Source: Rossellomorea sp. y25
GTDB lineage: Bacteria > Bacillota > Bacilli > Bacillales > Bacillaceae_B
Assembly: GCF_038049935.1 (NCBI RefSeq)
Contig: NZ_CP145886.1
Span: 1,682,501-1,746,500 of the forward strand
Direction: 5' to 3'
Length of the DNA: 64,000 bases
The translations under genes and the position numbers were made by a program. Below, in pieces: positions 43,904 to 52,441 of this stretch. The notes beneath the pieces are model-generated. The model did not search any database. It saw nothing but the letters and a program-made list of their open reading frames with translations, and was not told where the DNA came from. The first letter of the stretch is position 1. The number at the start of each line of letters is the position of its first letter.

Positions 43904-44064
43904 GCTTATGCTCCTTACGTTTCAGTATAAAAATAGTGTTTACAGAATAGGTTTATTTATTTATCAAGATGAATAAATTGTGAACATTTTCTATTGTAGA
44001 AGCTTTAATATTGAAGGATCTTCCTGAAGAGACTATAGTTAACATTAACTGCTTCCGATCGGTA

Positions 44065-44072
44065 GTGAACAT
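44065..44072. promoter_or_regulatory. Operator-like palindrome upstream of the RND gene
   Basis: CCGATCGG is a perfect 8-bp palindrome within TTCCGATCGGTAG, and GTTAACATTAAC lies ~20 bases before it. This could be a regulator site for the exporter; weak evidence. Confidence 0.3.
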
Positions 44073-44096
44073 ACATAATGAAAGGGGAGCGCCCGT

Positions 44097-47000
44097 TTGA
44101 AAATTAGTGATTTTTCCATACGCCGCCCTGTATTCACCATTGTCACCATGCTACTCATCCTTATTCTTGGAGGGGTTTCCCTCTCGAGAATCCCGTTAAA
44201 GCTCATTCCAGATTTAAATCCTCCTGTGGGGGTCGTCGTCACCAATTATCCTGGTGCGAGTCCTGAAGAAGTGGTGGAGAAGGTGACAAAGCCACTGGAA
44301 GAAAGCTTGTCCACTTTACCAGGGATGAAAAACATCCAATCTACTTCAAGGGAAGGCTCAAACTTTATTCTCCTTGAATTTTCATGGGCAACCTCCATTG
44401 ATGACATTGAGAACGATGTGCTTCAAAGAATGGGTCAGACTCCACTCCCGGATGGTGCGGATAACCCAAGGTTTCTTAAATTCGATCCTGCCCAGTTTCC
44501 GATCATTCAATTTTCGTTGCGTGAAGAAGGAAAGGAAAGTAATTTAAAAACTTTATCCGAAAACTTGAAATTGGAATTAACCCGTGTTGAGGGAGTGGCA
44601 AATGTAAACGTTTCTGGTTCACTCAAGGATGAAGTGGTCATTGAATTGAATCAGCAAACGCTGAAAGAAAATCGTCTGAGTCAATCTGACGTTATAAACA
44701 CCATTAGAGCAAATAATGTAACCTCACCGGGAGATACCATCGAAACCGATGGCCAAACCTTAACCACTCGCGTTATGAGTGAATTACAGTCCGTCGATGA
44801 ATTAAAAAAATTAGTTCTTCAAGTAAATCCTCAAACTGGAAAGAAAATTACTCTTGGAGAAGTCGCGAACGTTGAGAAGAAGCAGGAGGATACAAATACG
44901 ATCACCCGTGCTAATCAAGAATCAGCCATCCTTTTTAGTGTGTTACAGCAATCCGACGCAAACACGGCTTCTGTCTCCAAAGCATTTCAAGAGGAACTTG
45001 ACCGTTTACTCCAACAGGATCAATACAAATCAATCAAAGCTGATATTCTCTTTGATCAAGGGGACTATATTACGCAAGCCATTGGGAATATTGCAAACTC
45101 CCTGATAATTGGTGGAGCTTTTGCCATGCTTGTTCTATTTCTATTCCTGAAGAATGTAAAGAGTCCGTTAATTATCGGTGTGGCGATTCCATACTCTGTC
45201 ATCGTTACATTCGTCTTAATGTTCTTTGCTGATTTCACCTTAAATATCATGACTCTTGGAGCACTTGCCCTTGGAATCGGAATGCTTGTGGATAATGCCA
45301 TTGTTGTAATTGAAAATATTTATCGGCATCTTTCACTTGGAAAAACACCGAGAGAAGCTGCGAGTATCGGCTCCAAAGAAGTGGGTGGAGCCATTACGGC
45401 ATCTACTTTAACAACGGTTGCAGTGTTTTTACCAGTTGTTTTTATTTCAGGGTTGCTTGGTGAGTTATTTACCGAATTTGCCCTGACCATTTCCTTTAGC
45501 TTATTAGCATCTCTCGTTGTAGCTTTAACGGTCATCCCGATGTTAGCAAGCAGATTGTTGAAGAAGCCTAAAGGAAATATCGAAGCGAAGCGCAGGCGTT
45601 CAAAAGGCAGGAAAACATTTACCCGCTCTGTCAAGTGGGCCCTTCGTCATCGATTCATCGTCCTATTTATTACTGCTCTTACTTTAGTTGCAGGTGGTCT
45701 CGGTTTAACAACAGTAGGGACACAGTTTTTACCTCCGACGGATGAAGGATTTTTCAACATGAGGGTCGAATTAGAAAATGGAGCATCCGTAGAAGAAACG
45801 AACAAAGTCGTGAATGCAATCGAAGAGAGGCTGGAAAAGGAAAAGGAAGTTGATGTTTTTGTAAGCCTGGTCGGTACAACTCAGGAAGAGTCCTTTAGAG
45901 GAAGTTCGAAAGGGAACATTGCCGAGGTTTATGTTAAGATGAAACCTTTGGAGGATCGGGAGAGATCAATATTCACTTTTGCAGATGACGTAAAACCTGA
46001 GGTCGAGAAAGTTGCGAAAAAGGTGAATGATTCTGCTGAAATTTCCTTTAACCTTCAGTCAACATCAGGTTCGAGTCCTCAAACCCTGACATTCAATTTA
46101 AGAGATACAGACCCGAATAGGTTGAATCAATCTGTGGATAAACTATTCAATTCTCTTAAGGATATGAATGACGTATCAGAAGTGACTACCGATCAGATGG
46201 AAACGGTGAAAGAAATCCAAATGAAAGTGAATCGTGACAAAGCTCTCGAACAGGGGCTGGCACCAGCTCAGATAGGTACGCTTGTGCAGGATGTAACACG
46301 GGGTGTATTGACGACCCAAATGGTTACAGAGACGTCTGATGTCATAAATGTGTTCGTACAATATGACCGTAATATTACTGAGAATTTGGACTCACTAAAA
46401 AAACTTCTAATCCCTAATGGACAAGGAAAGTACATTCAATTGAATTCCGTCGTTGATTTTTCCATAGAAGATGGTCCTGTCAGTATACAAAGAATCGATC
46501 AGCAGCACGCAGTTCAATTCAACTTGAAGTATTCATCTTCCACCAATCTCGGAGCAATCTCGAAAGCTGTGGATGAAAAGATAGAATCATTGGATCTCCC
46601 TAATGAGACATTAGTCTCATTCAGTGGCGACAGAGAGTTACTGGAAGATTCCATTGACGATATGGCACTGGCACTTGGACTGGCCATTGTTCTTGTATAT
46701 ATGGTGATGGCAGCACAGTTTGAATCTTTTAAATATCCATTTGTCATCATGTTTACTGTCCCACTCATGGTCATTGGTGTCGCGATAGCGCTGGCAGTCA
46801 CTCAAACACCGATAAGCATTTCTGCGATCATTGGCGTCATTGTCCTGGCAGGTATTGTTGTAAACAATGCGATTGTGATTGTCGATTACATTAACCAGCG
46901 TAAAGAAGCAGGAATCAATAGCTTTGATAGCATTGTTGAAGCGGTTCAAGACCGGGCAAGACCGATCTTAATGACAGCTTTGACTACTATACTTGGCCTA

Positions 47001-47186
47001 TTACCTCTGGCTCTGGGACTCGGGGAAGGTACAGAAATCAATCAGCCGATGGGTATAGCCGTAATCGGTGGTTTGATAAGCAGTACACTGTTAACGATTT
47101 ATGTCATTCCGATTGTGTACAGTTTCTTTGATAAAGAAACGAGAAGAATGAAGAGAAATCGCCAAGCATACGGTAATAGAGAATAG
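44097..47186 (+). CDS. RND efflux permease (SwrC/AcrB-like)
   Basis: The 1029-residue exporter has two repeats of one plus five membrane spans and large extracytoplasmic loops. Typical sequences are IRRPVFTIVTMLLILILGG at the N-terminus, GALALGIGMLVDNAIVVIEN with the proton-relay Asp, and VVNNAIVIVDYINQRKEAG in the second half. It resembles B. subtilis SwrC, which exports surfactin and other amphiphiles. Translation starts at TTG 44097 after AAAGGGGAG. No adapter gene is adjacent, which is normal for this Gram-positive group. Confidence 0.92.
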   Translation: MKISDFSIRRPVFTIVTMLLILILGGVSLSRIPLKLIPDLNPPVGVVVTNYPGASPEEVVEKVTKPLEESLSTLPGMKNIQSTSREGSNFILLEFSWATSIDDIENDVLQRMGQTPLPDGADNPRFLKFDPAQFPIIQFSLREEGKESNLKTLSENLKLELTRVEGVANVNVSGSLKDEVVIELNQQTLKENRLSQSDVINTIRANNVTSPGDTIETDGQTLTTRVMSELQSVDELKKLVLQVNPQTGKKITLGEVANVEKKQEDTNTITRANQESAILFSVLQQSDANTASVSKAFQEELDRLLQQDQYKSIKADILFDQGDYITQAIGNIANSLIIGGAFAMLVLFLFLKNVKSPLIIGVAIPYSVIVTFVLMFFADFTLNIMTLGALALGIGMLVDNAIVVIENIYRHLSLGKTPREAASIGSKEVGGAITASTLTTVAVFLPVVFISGLLGELFTEFALTISFSLLASLVVALTVIPMLASRLLKKPKGNIEAKRRRSKGRKTFTRSVKWALRHRFIVLFITALTLVAGGLGLTTVGTQFLPPTDEGFFNMRVELENGASVEETNKVVNAIEERLEKEKEVDVFVSLVGTTQEESFRGSSKGNIAEVYVKMKPLEDRERSIFTFADDVKPEVEKVAKKVNDSAEISFNLQSTSGSSPQTLTFNLRDTDPNRLNQSVDKLFNSLKDMNDVSEVTTDQMETVKEIQMKVNRDKALEQGLAPAQIGTLVQDVTRGVLTTQMVTETSDVINVFVQYDRNITENLDSLKKLLIPNGQGKYIQLNSVVDFSIEDGPVSIQRIDQQHAVQFNLKYSSSTNLGAISKAVDEKIESLDLPNETLVSFSGDRELLEDSIDDMALALGLAIVLVYMVMAAQFESFKYPFVIMFTVPLMVIGVAIALAVTQTPISISAIIGVIVLAGIVVNNAIVIVDYINQRKEAGINSFDSIVEAVQDRARPILMTALTTILGLLPLALGLGEGTEINQPMGIAVIGGLISSTLLTIYVIPIVYSFFDKETRRMKRNRQAYGNRE

Positions 47187-47202
47187 CCAATATCGAACGG
47201 AG

Positions 47203-47270
47203 CTAACCTTACAGCTAAGTAGTCACCTCTTTGTATCAAACGGGTACCTTAGCTTGTAGGTTAGCTTTTT
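47203..47270 (+). terminator. Large hairpin terminator of the RND gene
   Basis: AGCTAACCTTACAGCTAAG pairs with CTTAGCTTGTAGGTTAGCT across a ~28-base loop, followed by TTTTTTT. Confidence 0.85.
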
Positions 47271-47301
47271 TTAATACCCATTTTTGAAAGGAATCCTAGG
47301 C

Positions 47302-47311
47302 GGGGGGGGGG
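47302..47311 (+). repeat. G10 homopolymer at the ribosome binding site
   Basis: Ten consecutive G end seven bases before the next ATG (47319) and form its Shine-Dalgarno region. Confidence 0.9.
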
Positions 47312-47318
47312 AAGCGGT

Positions 47319-48407
47319 ATGAAGAAAGGGATATATTTAATCACTGGTTTTCCAGGTTTTTTAAGTCTTAACATTGTGGAAGAATTAATTATTCAAGACA
47401 AGGCTTCAGCAATCTACTTACTCCATTTAGGTACCATGGCTGCAGAAGCAGAGGAAATAGTAGGTAAGCTGACAGTGAATACAAAAGCTGACCTCATTTT
47501 AGTAGAAGGAGACATTACACAACCCAACCTTGGAATGACGGAAGTTAGAATTGGCGAAATACGCGAAAAAGTGGAGTATGTCTGGCATTTAGCTGCCATC
47601 TATGATCTCGCAGTACCTCAAGGTCTTGCTCATAAAGTAAACGTAGAGGGCACACGAAACGTTAATTCTTTCTGTAAAACTCTTCACCGATTAAAGAGAT
47701 ATGTTTATTTCTCTACTGCCTTTGTGGCGGGAACACGTAAAGGAGAGATTTATGAGTATGAGTTGGAGTATCCAACTAGCTTTAATAACTTCTATGAACG
47801 GACAAAGTATGAAGCTGAGGTATTAGTTGATGAACTGAAGGGCATCATGCCGATTACGATCATCCGTCCCGGTATCGTAAAAGGAAATTCAGAGACGGGT
47901 GAGACGGTTAAGTTTGATGGACCGTATTTTATTATGAATATGTTTAAGCGATTATCCTTTTTACCTTGGATACCATTTCTTGGAGAAGGTAATTCCCTCA
48001 TAAATATCGTTCCCGTCGAATATGTCGTTCGAGCTTCTATACACCTCGGCCATGAAGGGATCGGAACAGGAAAAACCTATCATCTTACCGATCCACAACC
48101 AGTAACGGTAAGGGAAGTGTACGAACAGATTTTATGGCATATGTACAATAAACATCCGCGGGGAAAGGTTCCCTTGTTCCTTTCCAATTGGGCATTGGGT
48201 TTTCGATTTATTCGAAAATATTTGAAGGTTGAACGCGAAGCGCTTGATTATTTTACACTTGAAGGAAGGTTTCATTGTCACCAAGCTCAAGAAGACCTGA
48301 AGGGATCTGACATTCAATGCCCATCCCTGTCAAGCCAAATTGGAAAAATGGTTGAATTTTATCTAGAACATTCCTCTAACGAAAAATTCCATGTGAAGAT
48401 TAATTAA
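47319..48407 (+). CDS. Extended SDR, thioester-reductase-like
   Basis: The 362-residue protein has an N-terminal Rossmann motif TGFPGFLS, VWHLAAIYDL, YFSTAFVAG and the active-site Y-x3-K in YERTKYEAE, placing it in the extended SDR group that contains fatty acyl-CoA/thioester reductase domains. The C-terminal ~100 residues include a helical lid (RGKVPLFLSNWALGF). It could reduce an acyl thioester or modify a polar lipid; the substrate is unknown. The start follows a G10 run that may alter translation when its length changes. Confidence 0.8.
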   Translation: MKKGIYLITGFPGFLSLNIVEELIIQDKASAIYLLHLGTMAAEAEEIVGKLTVNTKADLILVEGDITQPNLGMTEVRIGEIREKVEYVWHLAAIYDLAVPQGLAHKVNVEGTRNVNSFCKTLHRLKRYVYFSTAFVAGTRKGEIYEYELEYPTSFNNFYERTKYEAEVLVDELKGIMPITIIRPGIVKGNSETGETVKFDGPYFIMNMFKRLSFLPWIPFLGEGNSLINIVPVEYVVRASIHLGHEGIGTGKTYHLTDPQPVTVREVYEQILWHMYNKHPRGKVPLFLSNWALGFRFIRKYLKVEREALDYFTLEGRFHCHQAQEDLKGSDIQCPSLSSQIGKMVEFYLEHSSNEKFHVKIN

Positions 48408-48509
48408 GGATGTTTTCACAATGATTGTCGGATTGAGTGTTAAACGTCGTAATAATTGGGAGGAAAATGGTAAAAATAATGGGAAAGCATCAATAGGAGG
48501 ATTCTCGAG

Positions 48510-48596
48510 ATGTCATTTTCCCTTACGCAAAATCCGACCCAGTACATATATCCTATCGTTCATACACTTCATCGCCAATTGCTGGGATGCCCATGA
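48510..48596 (+). CDS. Possible 28-residue upstream peptide, coupled to the next gene
   Basis: AGGAGG (48495-48500) precedes ATG 48510. The peptide MSFSLTQNPTQYIYPI then continues to GCP and stops in ATGA, overlapping the start of the membrane protein at 48593. This is the arrangement for translational coupling. It could instead be the 5' end of a single gene broken by a frameshift. No family is recognised. Confidence 0.45.
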   Translation: MSFSLTQNPTQYIYPIVHTLHRQLLGCP

Positions 48597-49054
48597 AAAC
48601 TTCTATTACAAAATTAGAGGGAGTTCTATGGAGTATTGCACTCCCAGGTTTTCCACAATTACTGGTTGGACTGTGGTTTAAGGGAACGTTATTTGTACTT
48701 CTTGAAATTATCATCAATGTCCAAAGTAACTTCAATCAAGGAATTATGTATAGCTTTTTAGGTGAAACCCATAAATCAGCTTCTGTGATTGATTATCAAT
48801 GGCTGATGTTTTATCCATGTCTCTATATGTTTGCCATGTGGGATGCTTATAAACTTGCTCAAACCAAGGAAGAACCGTATATATTCTTACCTTTTGTCAT
48901 GTCTGCTTATATGGTGACCGTTGGCTTGATGTACTCTCCCAAGGTATATTTATTCGGTAAATTTGTCGGGCCAATCTTTTTGCCGATGTTGTTTGTGATC
49001 CCCGGAGTGGTACTTGGTCTAATTATTCGATCAATCCTCATCCGGATCCATTAA
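48593..49054 (+). CDS. Small polytopic membrane protein
   Basis: The 153-residue protein has about four membrane spans (WSIALPGFPQLLVGLWF, LMFYPCLYMFAMWDAY, FVMSAYMVTVGLMY, FLPMLFVIPGVVLGLII). The ATG at 48593 overlaps the stop of an upstream mini-ORF and has no good ribosome binding site of its own. I recognise no family beyond resemblance to unassigned Bacillus membrane proteins. It precedes the yybP-ykoY riboswitch. Confidence 0.7.
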   Translation: MKTSITKLEGVLWSIALPGFPQLLVGLWFKGTLFVLLEIIINVQSNFNQGIMYSFLGETHKSASVIDYQWLMFYPCLYMFAMWDAYKLAQTKEEPYIFLPFVMSAYMVTVGLMYSPKVYLFGKFVGPIFLPMLFVIPGVVLGLIIRSILIRIH

Positions 49055-49119
49055 GTTTTATCTCTTTACGAAACCTCATTCATGAGGTAAGATATGGGTA
49101 TACAACTTAAACGTTTTCT

Positions 49120-49252
49120 ACCTGTCAAAGGGGAGTAGCTATAGGTGTCATACCTAAACAAAGTCGTCAGTTCATGGATTATTCCATCGGCTTTGTTGGC
49201 ATAATGATTATGCTCAGCAAGACCTTTGCCTTATTTAGGCAAGGGTCTTTTT
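49120..49252 (+). promoter_or_regulatory. yybP-ykoY (manganese) riboswitch
   Basis: The leader has GTCAAAGGGGAGTAGC (49124-49139), a variable arm, and GCTCAGCAAGACCTTTG (49212-49228), the conserved elements of the yybP-ykoY Mn2+ aptamer. The terminator is built into its 3' end. Mn2+ binding should favour read-through into the TerC gene. Confidence 0.88.
49220..49252 (+). terminator. Terminator of the yybP-ykoY riboswitch
   Basis: AGACCTTTGCC-TTATTTA-GGCAAGGGTCT followed by TTTT. Confidence 0.88.
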
Positions 49253-49313
49253 ATTTTATAAAAATCCTTGCCTATTGGAAAACTAACTGTGTAAATAGGA
49301 GGGACTTACATTT

Positions 49314-50105
49314 ATGGATGCTTCAATGTTACTGGAATATGGATGGGTATTGCTCATCCTTGTTGGTCTTGAAGGAATTCTAGCTGCTGATAATGCAGTT
49401 GTTATGGCAGTCATGGTTAAACATCTGCCTGTAGAACAAAGAAAGAAAGCACTCTTTTATGGTCTGTTAGGAGCATTTGTATTTAGATTTGCTGCACTAT
49501 TTCTCATCTCGTTCTTAGTGAATGTTTGGCAAGTTCAAGCCATCGGGGCAATCTATTTATTCTATGTATCGATTCACCATTTCGTTAAAAAGAGGAAAGA
49601 CACTGGAATTGTAGAGTCTGAGTCAAACAAGGGCTCAGGTTTCTGGACTACCGTATTGAAAGTGGAACTTGCAGACATCGCCTTTGCAGTTGACTCCATG
49701 TTAGCTGCCGTTGCTCTAGCTGTAACATTGCAGCCAACAGGATGGTTTGATGTAGGTGGAATCGATGGTGGTCAGTTTATCGTCATGTTCCTTGGAGGAA
49801 TAATCGGCTTGGTGATTATGCGATTTGCTGCAACTTGGTTTGTTAAATTATTGGAGAAATACCCTACTTTAGAATCAGCAGCGTTTTTAATCGTCGGTTG
49901 GGTTGGTGTAAAGCTTGCTGTATTTACACTTGCTCATCCTGATGTTGCGATCCTGGATCATCATTTCCCTGAATCAAAACCATGGAAGCTCGTCTTCTGG
50001 ACCGTTTTAATCCTCTTATCAGTTGGAGGATATTTATTATCACGAAAGAAAGCAAAGCAGGAAGAAGCACACGCAGAAGCCAAGAAAGAAGCCAAAGCGG
50101 AATAA
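49314..50105 (+). CDS. ykoY: TerC-family membrane protein YkoY
   Basis: The 263-residue protein has seven to nine spans with the TerC metal-site motifs EGILAADNAVVMAVM and VELADIAFAVDSMLAAVAL; both Asp-rich helices are intact. In Bacillus YkoY helps load manganese onto exported proteins and protects from excess Mn. The Mn-sensing leader upstream agrees with this. The last ~20 residues form a Lys/Glu/Ala-rich tail. Gene order with sigI, rsgI and sspD matches B. subtilis. Confidence 0.93.
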   Translation: MDASMLLEYGWVLLILVGLEGILAADNAVVMAVMVKHLPVEQRKKALFYGLLGAFVFRFAALFLISFLVNVWQVQAIGAIYLFYVSIHHFVKKRKDTGIVESESNKGSGFWTTVLKVELADIAFAVDSMLAAVALAVTLQPTGWFDVGGIDGGQFIVMFLGGIIGLVIMRFAATWFVKLLEKYPTLESAAFLIVGWVGVKLAVFTLAHPDVAILDHHFPESKPWKLVFWTVLILLSVGGYLLSRKKAKQEEAHAEAKKEAKAE

Positions 50106-50115
50106 AGAAAAATGG

Positions 50116-50152
50116 AAAGCTAACGTGAGAAATATTCACGTTAGCTTTTTTA
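50116..50152 (+). terminator. Terminator of ykoY
   Basis: AAAGCTAACGTGA-GAAATA-TTCACGTTAGCTTT then TTT. Confidence 0.9.
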
Positions 50153-50226
50153 CATGAGGATTCATATGTCTACCATCCCCTTATCATTACGTCCTTTTTA
50201 AGAACTTTCAATTTTTATTTGTATAA

Positions 50227-50255
50227 ACCCCCTCAAAAAAAATTCTCATAACGTA
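50227..50255 (+). promoter_or_regulatory. Candidate sigma-I promoter upstream of the DUF5667-like gene
   Basis: ACCCCC (50227-50232) and CGTA (50252-50255) resemble the sigma-I -35 (ACCCCC) and -10 (CGWA) elements, but the 19-base spacing is uncertain. It precedes the secreted protein gene by 57 bases. Confidence 0.35.
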
Positions 50256-50312
50256 ACTCCTTTAGTAAGGCGATCGATCGACTAATAAAAATTCAACTTC
50301 CGAGGTGTACAT

Positions 50313-51485
50313 ATGACAAAACATTCCAAATTAATGAAATCATCTTTAGCTGTATTAGTAGCAGGGTCTATTAGCTTTTCAGGTTCATTGGCTTATGCGA
50401 ATAACGATGAAAAAACGTTTGACACGGTTACGATTGAGCAAAAGGGTAGTACAGGAGTTACAGTGAATGATGAAGCCATGATTGATTCTGCTAAAACAGA
50501 AATTGAAAAACTAGAAGAGACAGAAACCCCATCATTACTTCCTGGTGATTTCTTCTATTTTGCTAAGCTTGCTCTAGAGAAAGTGAAGCTTGCCTTTACG
50601 ATGGATGATGCGAAAGAAGCGAAATTACTTGCAGAGTATGCAGCAGAAAGACTTGCTGAAGTAGAAACTTTATTTGAAGAAGGAAAAGAAGAAGAAGCTA
50701 TCGAAGCAATCAACCATGCCATTGAAATGATTCAACGCTCTTCAGATGAATTACCACACAGTGAGAATGAAGAAGCTTCTAACGATGATTCAATGGGAGA
50801 GTTAGAGGGCGAAACAGCAGAAGAATCGAATACTGAAGAGAAAAACAGTGAAACTGAACAAACCAAAGAAAGTAATGAAGAAGGCACCCCAGAAGAAGCA
50901 GATTCCGAAGAAAAATCGGATGAAATGACTGAAATGGAAGAATTAATGTCACAAAATATCATTTCACTTAAAGCGAATATGGAAAAAGTGAAGAACCCTA
51001 AAGCGAAAGAAGCTCTTCATAATAACATTGAAAAAAGCTATAAGAAATTAGCCGAAAAGCTTGCAAAGCTGGAAGAAAAATGGACGAAAAAAGCAAATGC
51101 TAAAGAAGAAACAGAATCCGATGAATCGATGAAGGAAGACTCTGTAACTCGGGTTGAAGAATCAACCGAAACATCGTCTGATGAAAATACAGATGGAAAT
51201 AAAACTGAGACAAGTCCAACTGTGAAAGAAGAAACAGAAAAAACCGCACCAGTAAAAGTTCAGCACGTGGAAAAAGAAGCGGAAAAAGTATTAAAGCAAC
51301 AAAAAAAGCAAGAGAAAAAAGAAGCAAAAGAAGTGCGGAAACAAGTGAAAAACGAGGAGAAACAAGCTCGTCATGATGTTAAAGAAGAAAAGAAACAACA
51401 ACAGCCAGCTGTAAAACAGCAGGAACAACACGGTCAGAACAGTGAAAACGGTAAAGAAAACGGCAAGGGTCACAATAAAGACTAA
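50313..51485 (+). CDS. Secreted DUF5667-like protein with long disordered charged tail
   Basis: The 390-residue protein has a Sec signal (cleavage after LAYA, residue 29), then a folded helical region, residues ~60-140, of DUF5667 type: LLPGDFFYFAKLALEKVKLAFT and AEYAAERLAEVETLFEEGKEEEA (each split here). The rest (about 145-390) is low complexity: an acidic Glu/Ser/Thr stretch, a helical Lys-rich block, and a basic Lys/Gln/Glu tail ending GHNKD. It lies between ykoY and sigI, where B. subtilis has no such gene. Function unknown; a cell-envelope role is inferred. Confidence 0.8.
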   Translation: MTKHSKLMKSSLAVLVAGSISFSGSLAYANNDEKTFDTVTIEQKGSTGVTVNDEAMIDSAKTEIEKLEETETPSLLPGDFFYFAKLALEKVKLAFTMDDAKEAKLLAEYAAERLAEVETLFEEGKEEEAIEAINHAIEMIQRSSDELPHSENEEASNDDSMGELEGETAEESNTEEKNSETEQTKESNEEGTPEEADSEEKSDEMTEMEELMSQNIISLKANMEKVKNPKAKEALHNNIEKSYKKLAEKLAKLEEKWTKKANAKEETESDESMKEDSVTRVEESTETSSDENTDGNKTETSPTVKEETEKTAPVKVQHVEKEAEKVLKQQKKQEKKEAKEVRKQVKNEEKQARHDVKEEKKQQQPAVKQQEQHGQNSENGKENGKGHNKD

Positions 51486-51685
51486 GTAAAGAGCAATAGC
51501 TTCAGGATAGGCTGGTATTCTAATGACCCGTCAGTCACGAAGGGGATACTGGACTTAAAGTGATTTCACATTTGCTGAGTCGAGTGCATCTGTAAAGATT
51601 ACTTAAGCAGTACCCCTTCCTCTCTATTATCCTTTTAAAATCAACATCATATGAGTATAATAGTGTGCAGGATGGAGTGAGACTG

Positions 51686-52441
51686 ATGCTAAATGTATTA
51701 CTATTTTTACTAGCCAAACAAAAGAAGAAACAAACGCTTGAAGACATGGCGATACGAATACAAAATGGTGATGAACAATTACTGAACATAGTCTTGGAAG
51801 ACTATAAGCCATTTATAAAAAAAACGGTATCTTCAGTCTGCAAACGATATATCTATGAAAGTGATGATGAATTTAGCATCGGTCTTATTGCCTTTCATGA
51901 CGCTATCTTAAAATATAATCATCAGCGAGGGTCTTCCATCATTAGTTTTTCTGAAGTAATCATCAAACGGAAAGTGATTGATTATATCAGAAAAAACGGG
52001 AAGTTTCAAGATGTGAGCATCGACATGAGTCTGGTGGAGGATGATGAAGAGAACCCGAATTTAACAATCGAGCAAATTGTCTCTGTTGAAGAATATGGGA
52101 AGCAACAAGAAGGAAAGAAGAGGCAGGAAGAGATTATCTCTTTCCAAGAACATCTTTCTCACTACAAATTATCCTTTCATGAGCTAGTCGAACAGTCACC
52201 TAAGCATGAAGACGCCAGACTGAATGCCATTGACATTGCTAAAACGGTAGTGAATTCCAAAGAATTACTGGATTACCTCCTTGAAAAGAAACGGTTACCC
52301 ATAAAAAAATTAGAGAAGCAGGTAAACGTTAGTAGAAAAACAATTGAGAGAAATAGAAAATATATTATTGCCATTACTCTTATTCTTATTGGAGATTATG
52401 TGTACTTACGGGATTACTTAAAAGGGCGGTTAGAGATATGA
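51686..52441 (+). CDS. sigI: RNA polymerase sigma factor SigI
   Basis: The 251-residue sigma factor has region 2 with CKRYIYESDDEFSIGLIAFHDAI (split) and IIKRKVIDYIRK, and a C-terminal SigI-type DNA-binding part (LEKQVNVSRKTIERNRKYI). Its length equals B. subtilis SigI, which controls cell-wall genes such as lytE, mreBH and bcrC under heat or wall stress. GGAGTGA sets ATG 51686. The stop overlaps the rsgI start (ATATGA), so the pair is coupled. Confidence 0.95.
   Translation: MLNVLLFLLAKQKKKQTLEDMAIRIQNGDEQLLNIVLEDYKPFIKKTVSSVCKRYIYESDDEFSIGLIAFHDAILKYNHQRGSSIISFSEVIIKRKVIDYIRKNGKFQDVSIDMSLVEDDEENPNLTIEQIVSVEEYGKQQEGKKRQEEIISFQEHLSHYKLSFHELVEQSPKHEDARLNAIDIAKTVVNSKELLDYLLEKKRLPIKKLEKQVNVSRKTIERNRKYIIAITLILIGDYVYLRDYLKGRLEI

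Noticed and set aside
51100..51473. Phe/Leu-rich minus-strand ORFs opposite the DUF5667-like gene
   Set aside because: They are the complement of Lys/Glu-rich codons (AAA, GAA) and look like membrane proteins only for that reason.
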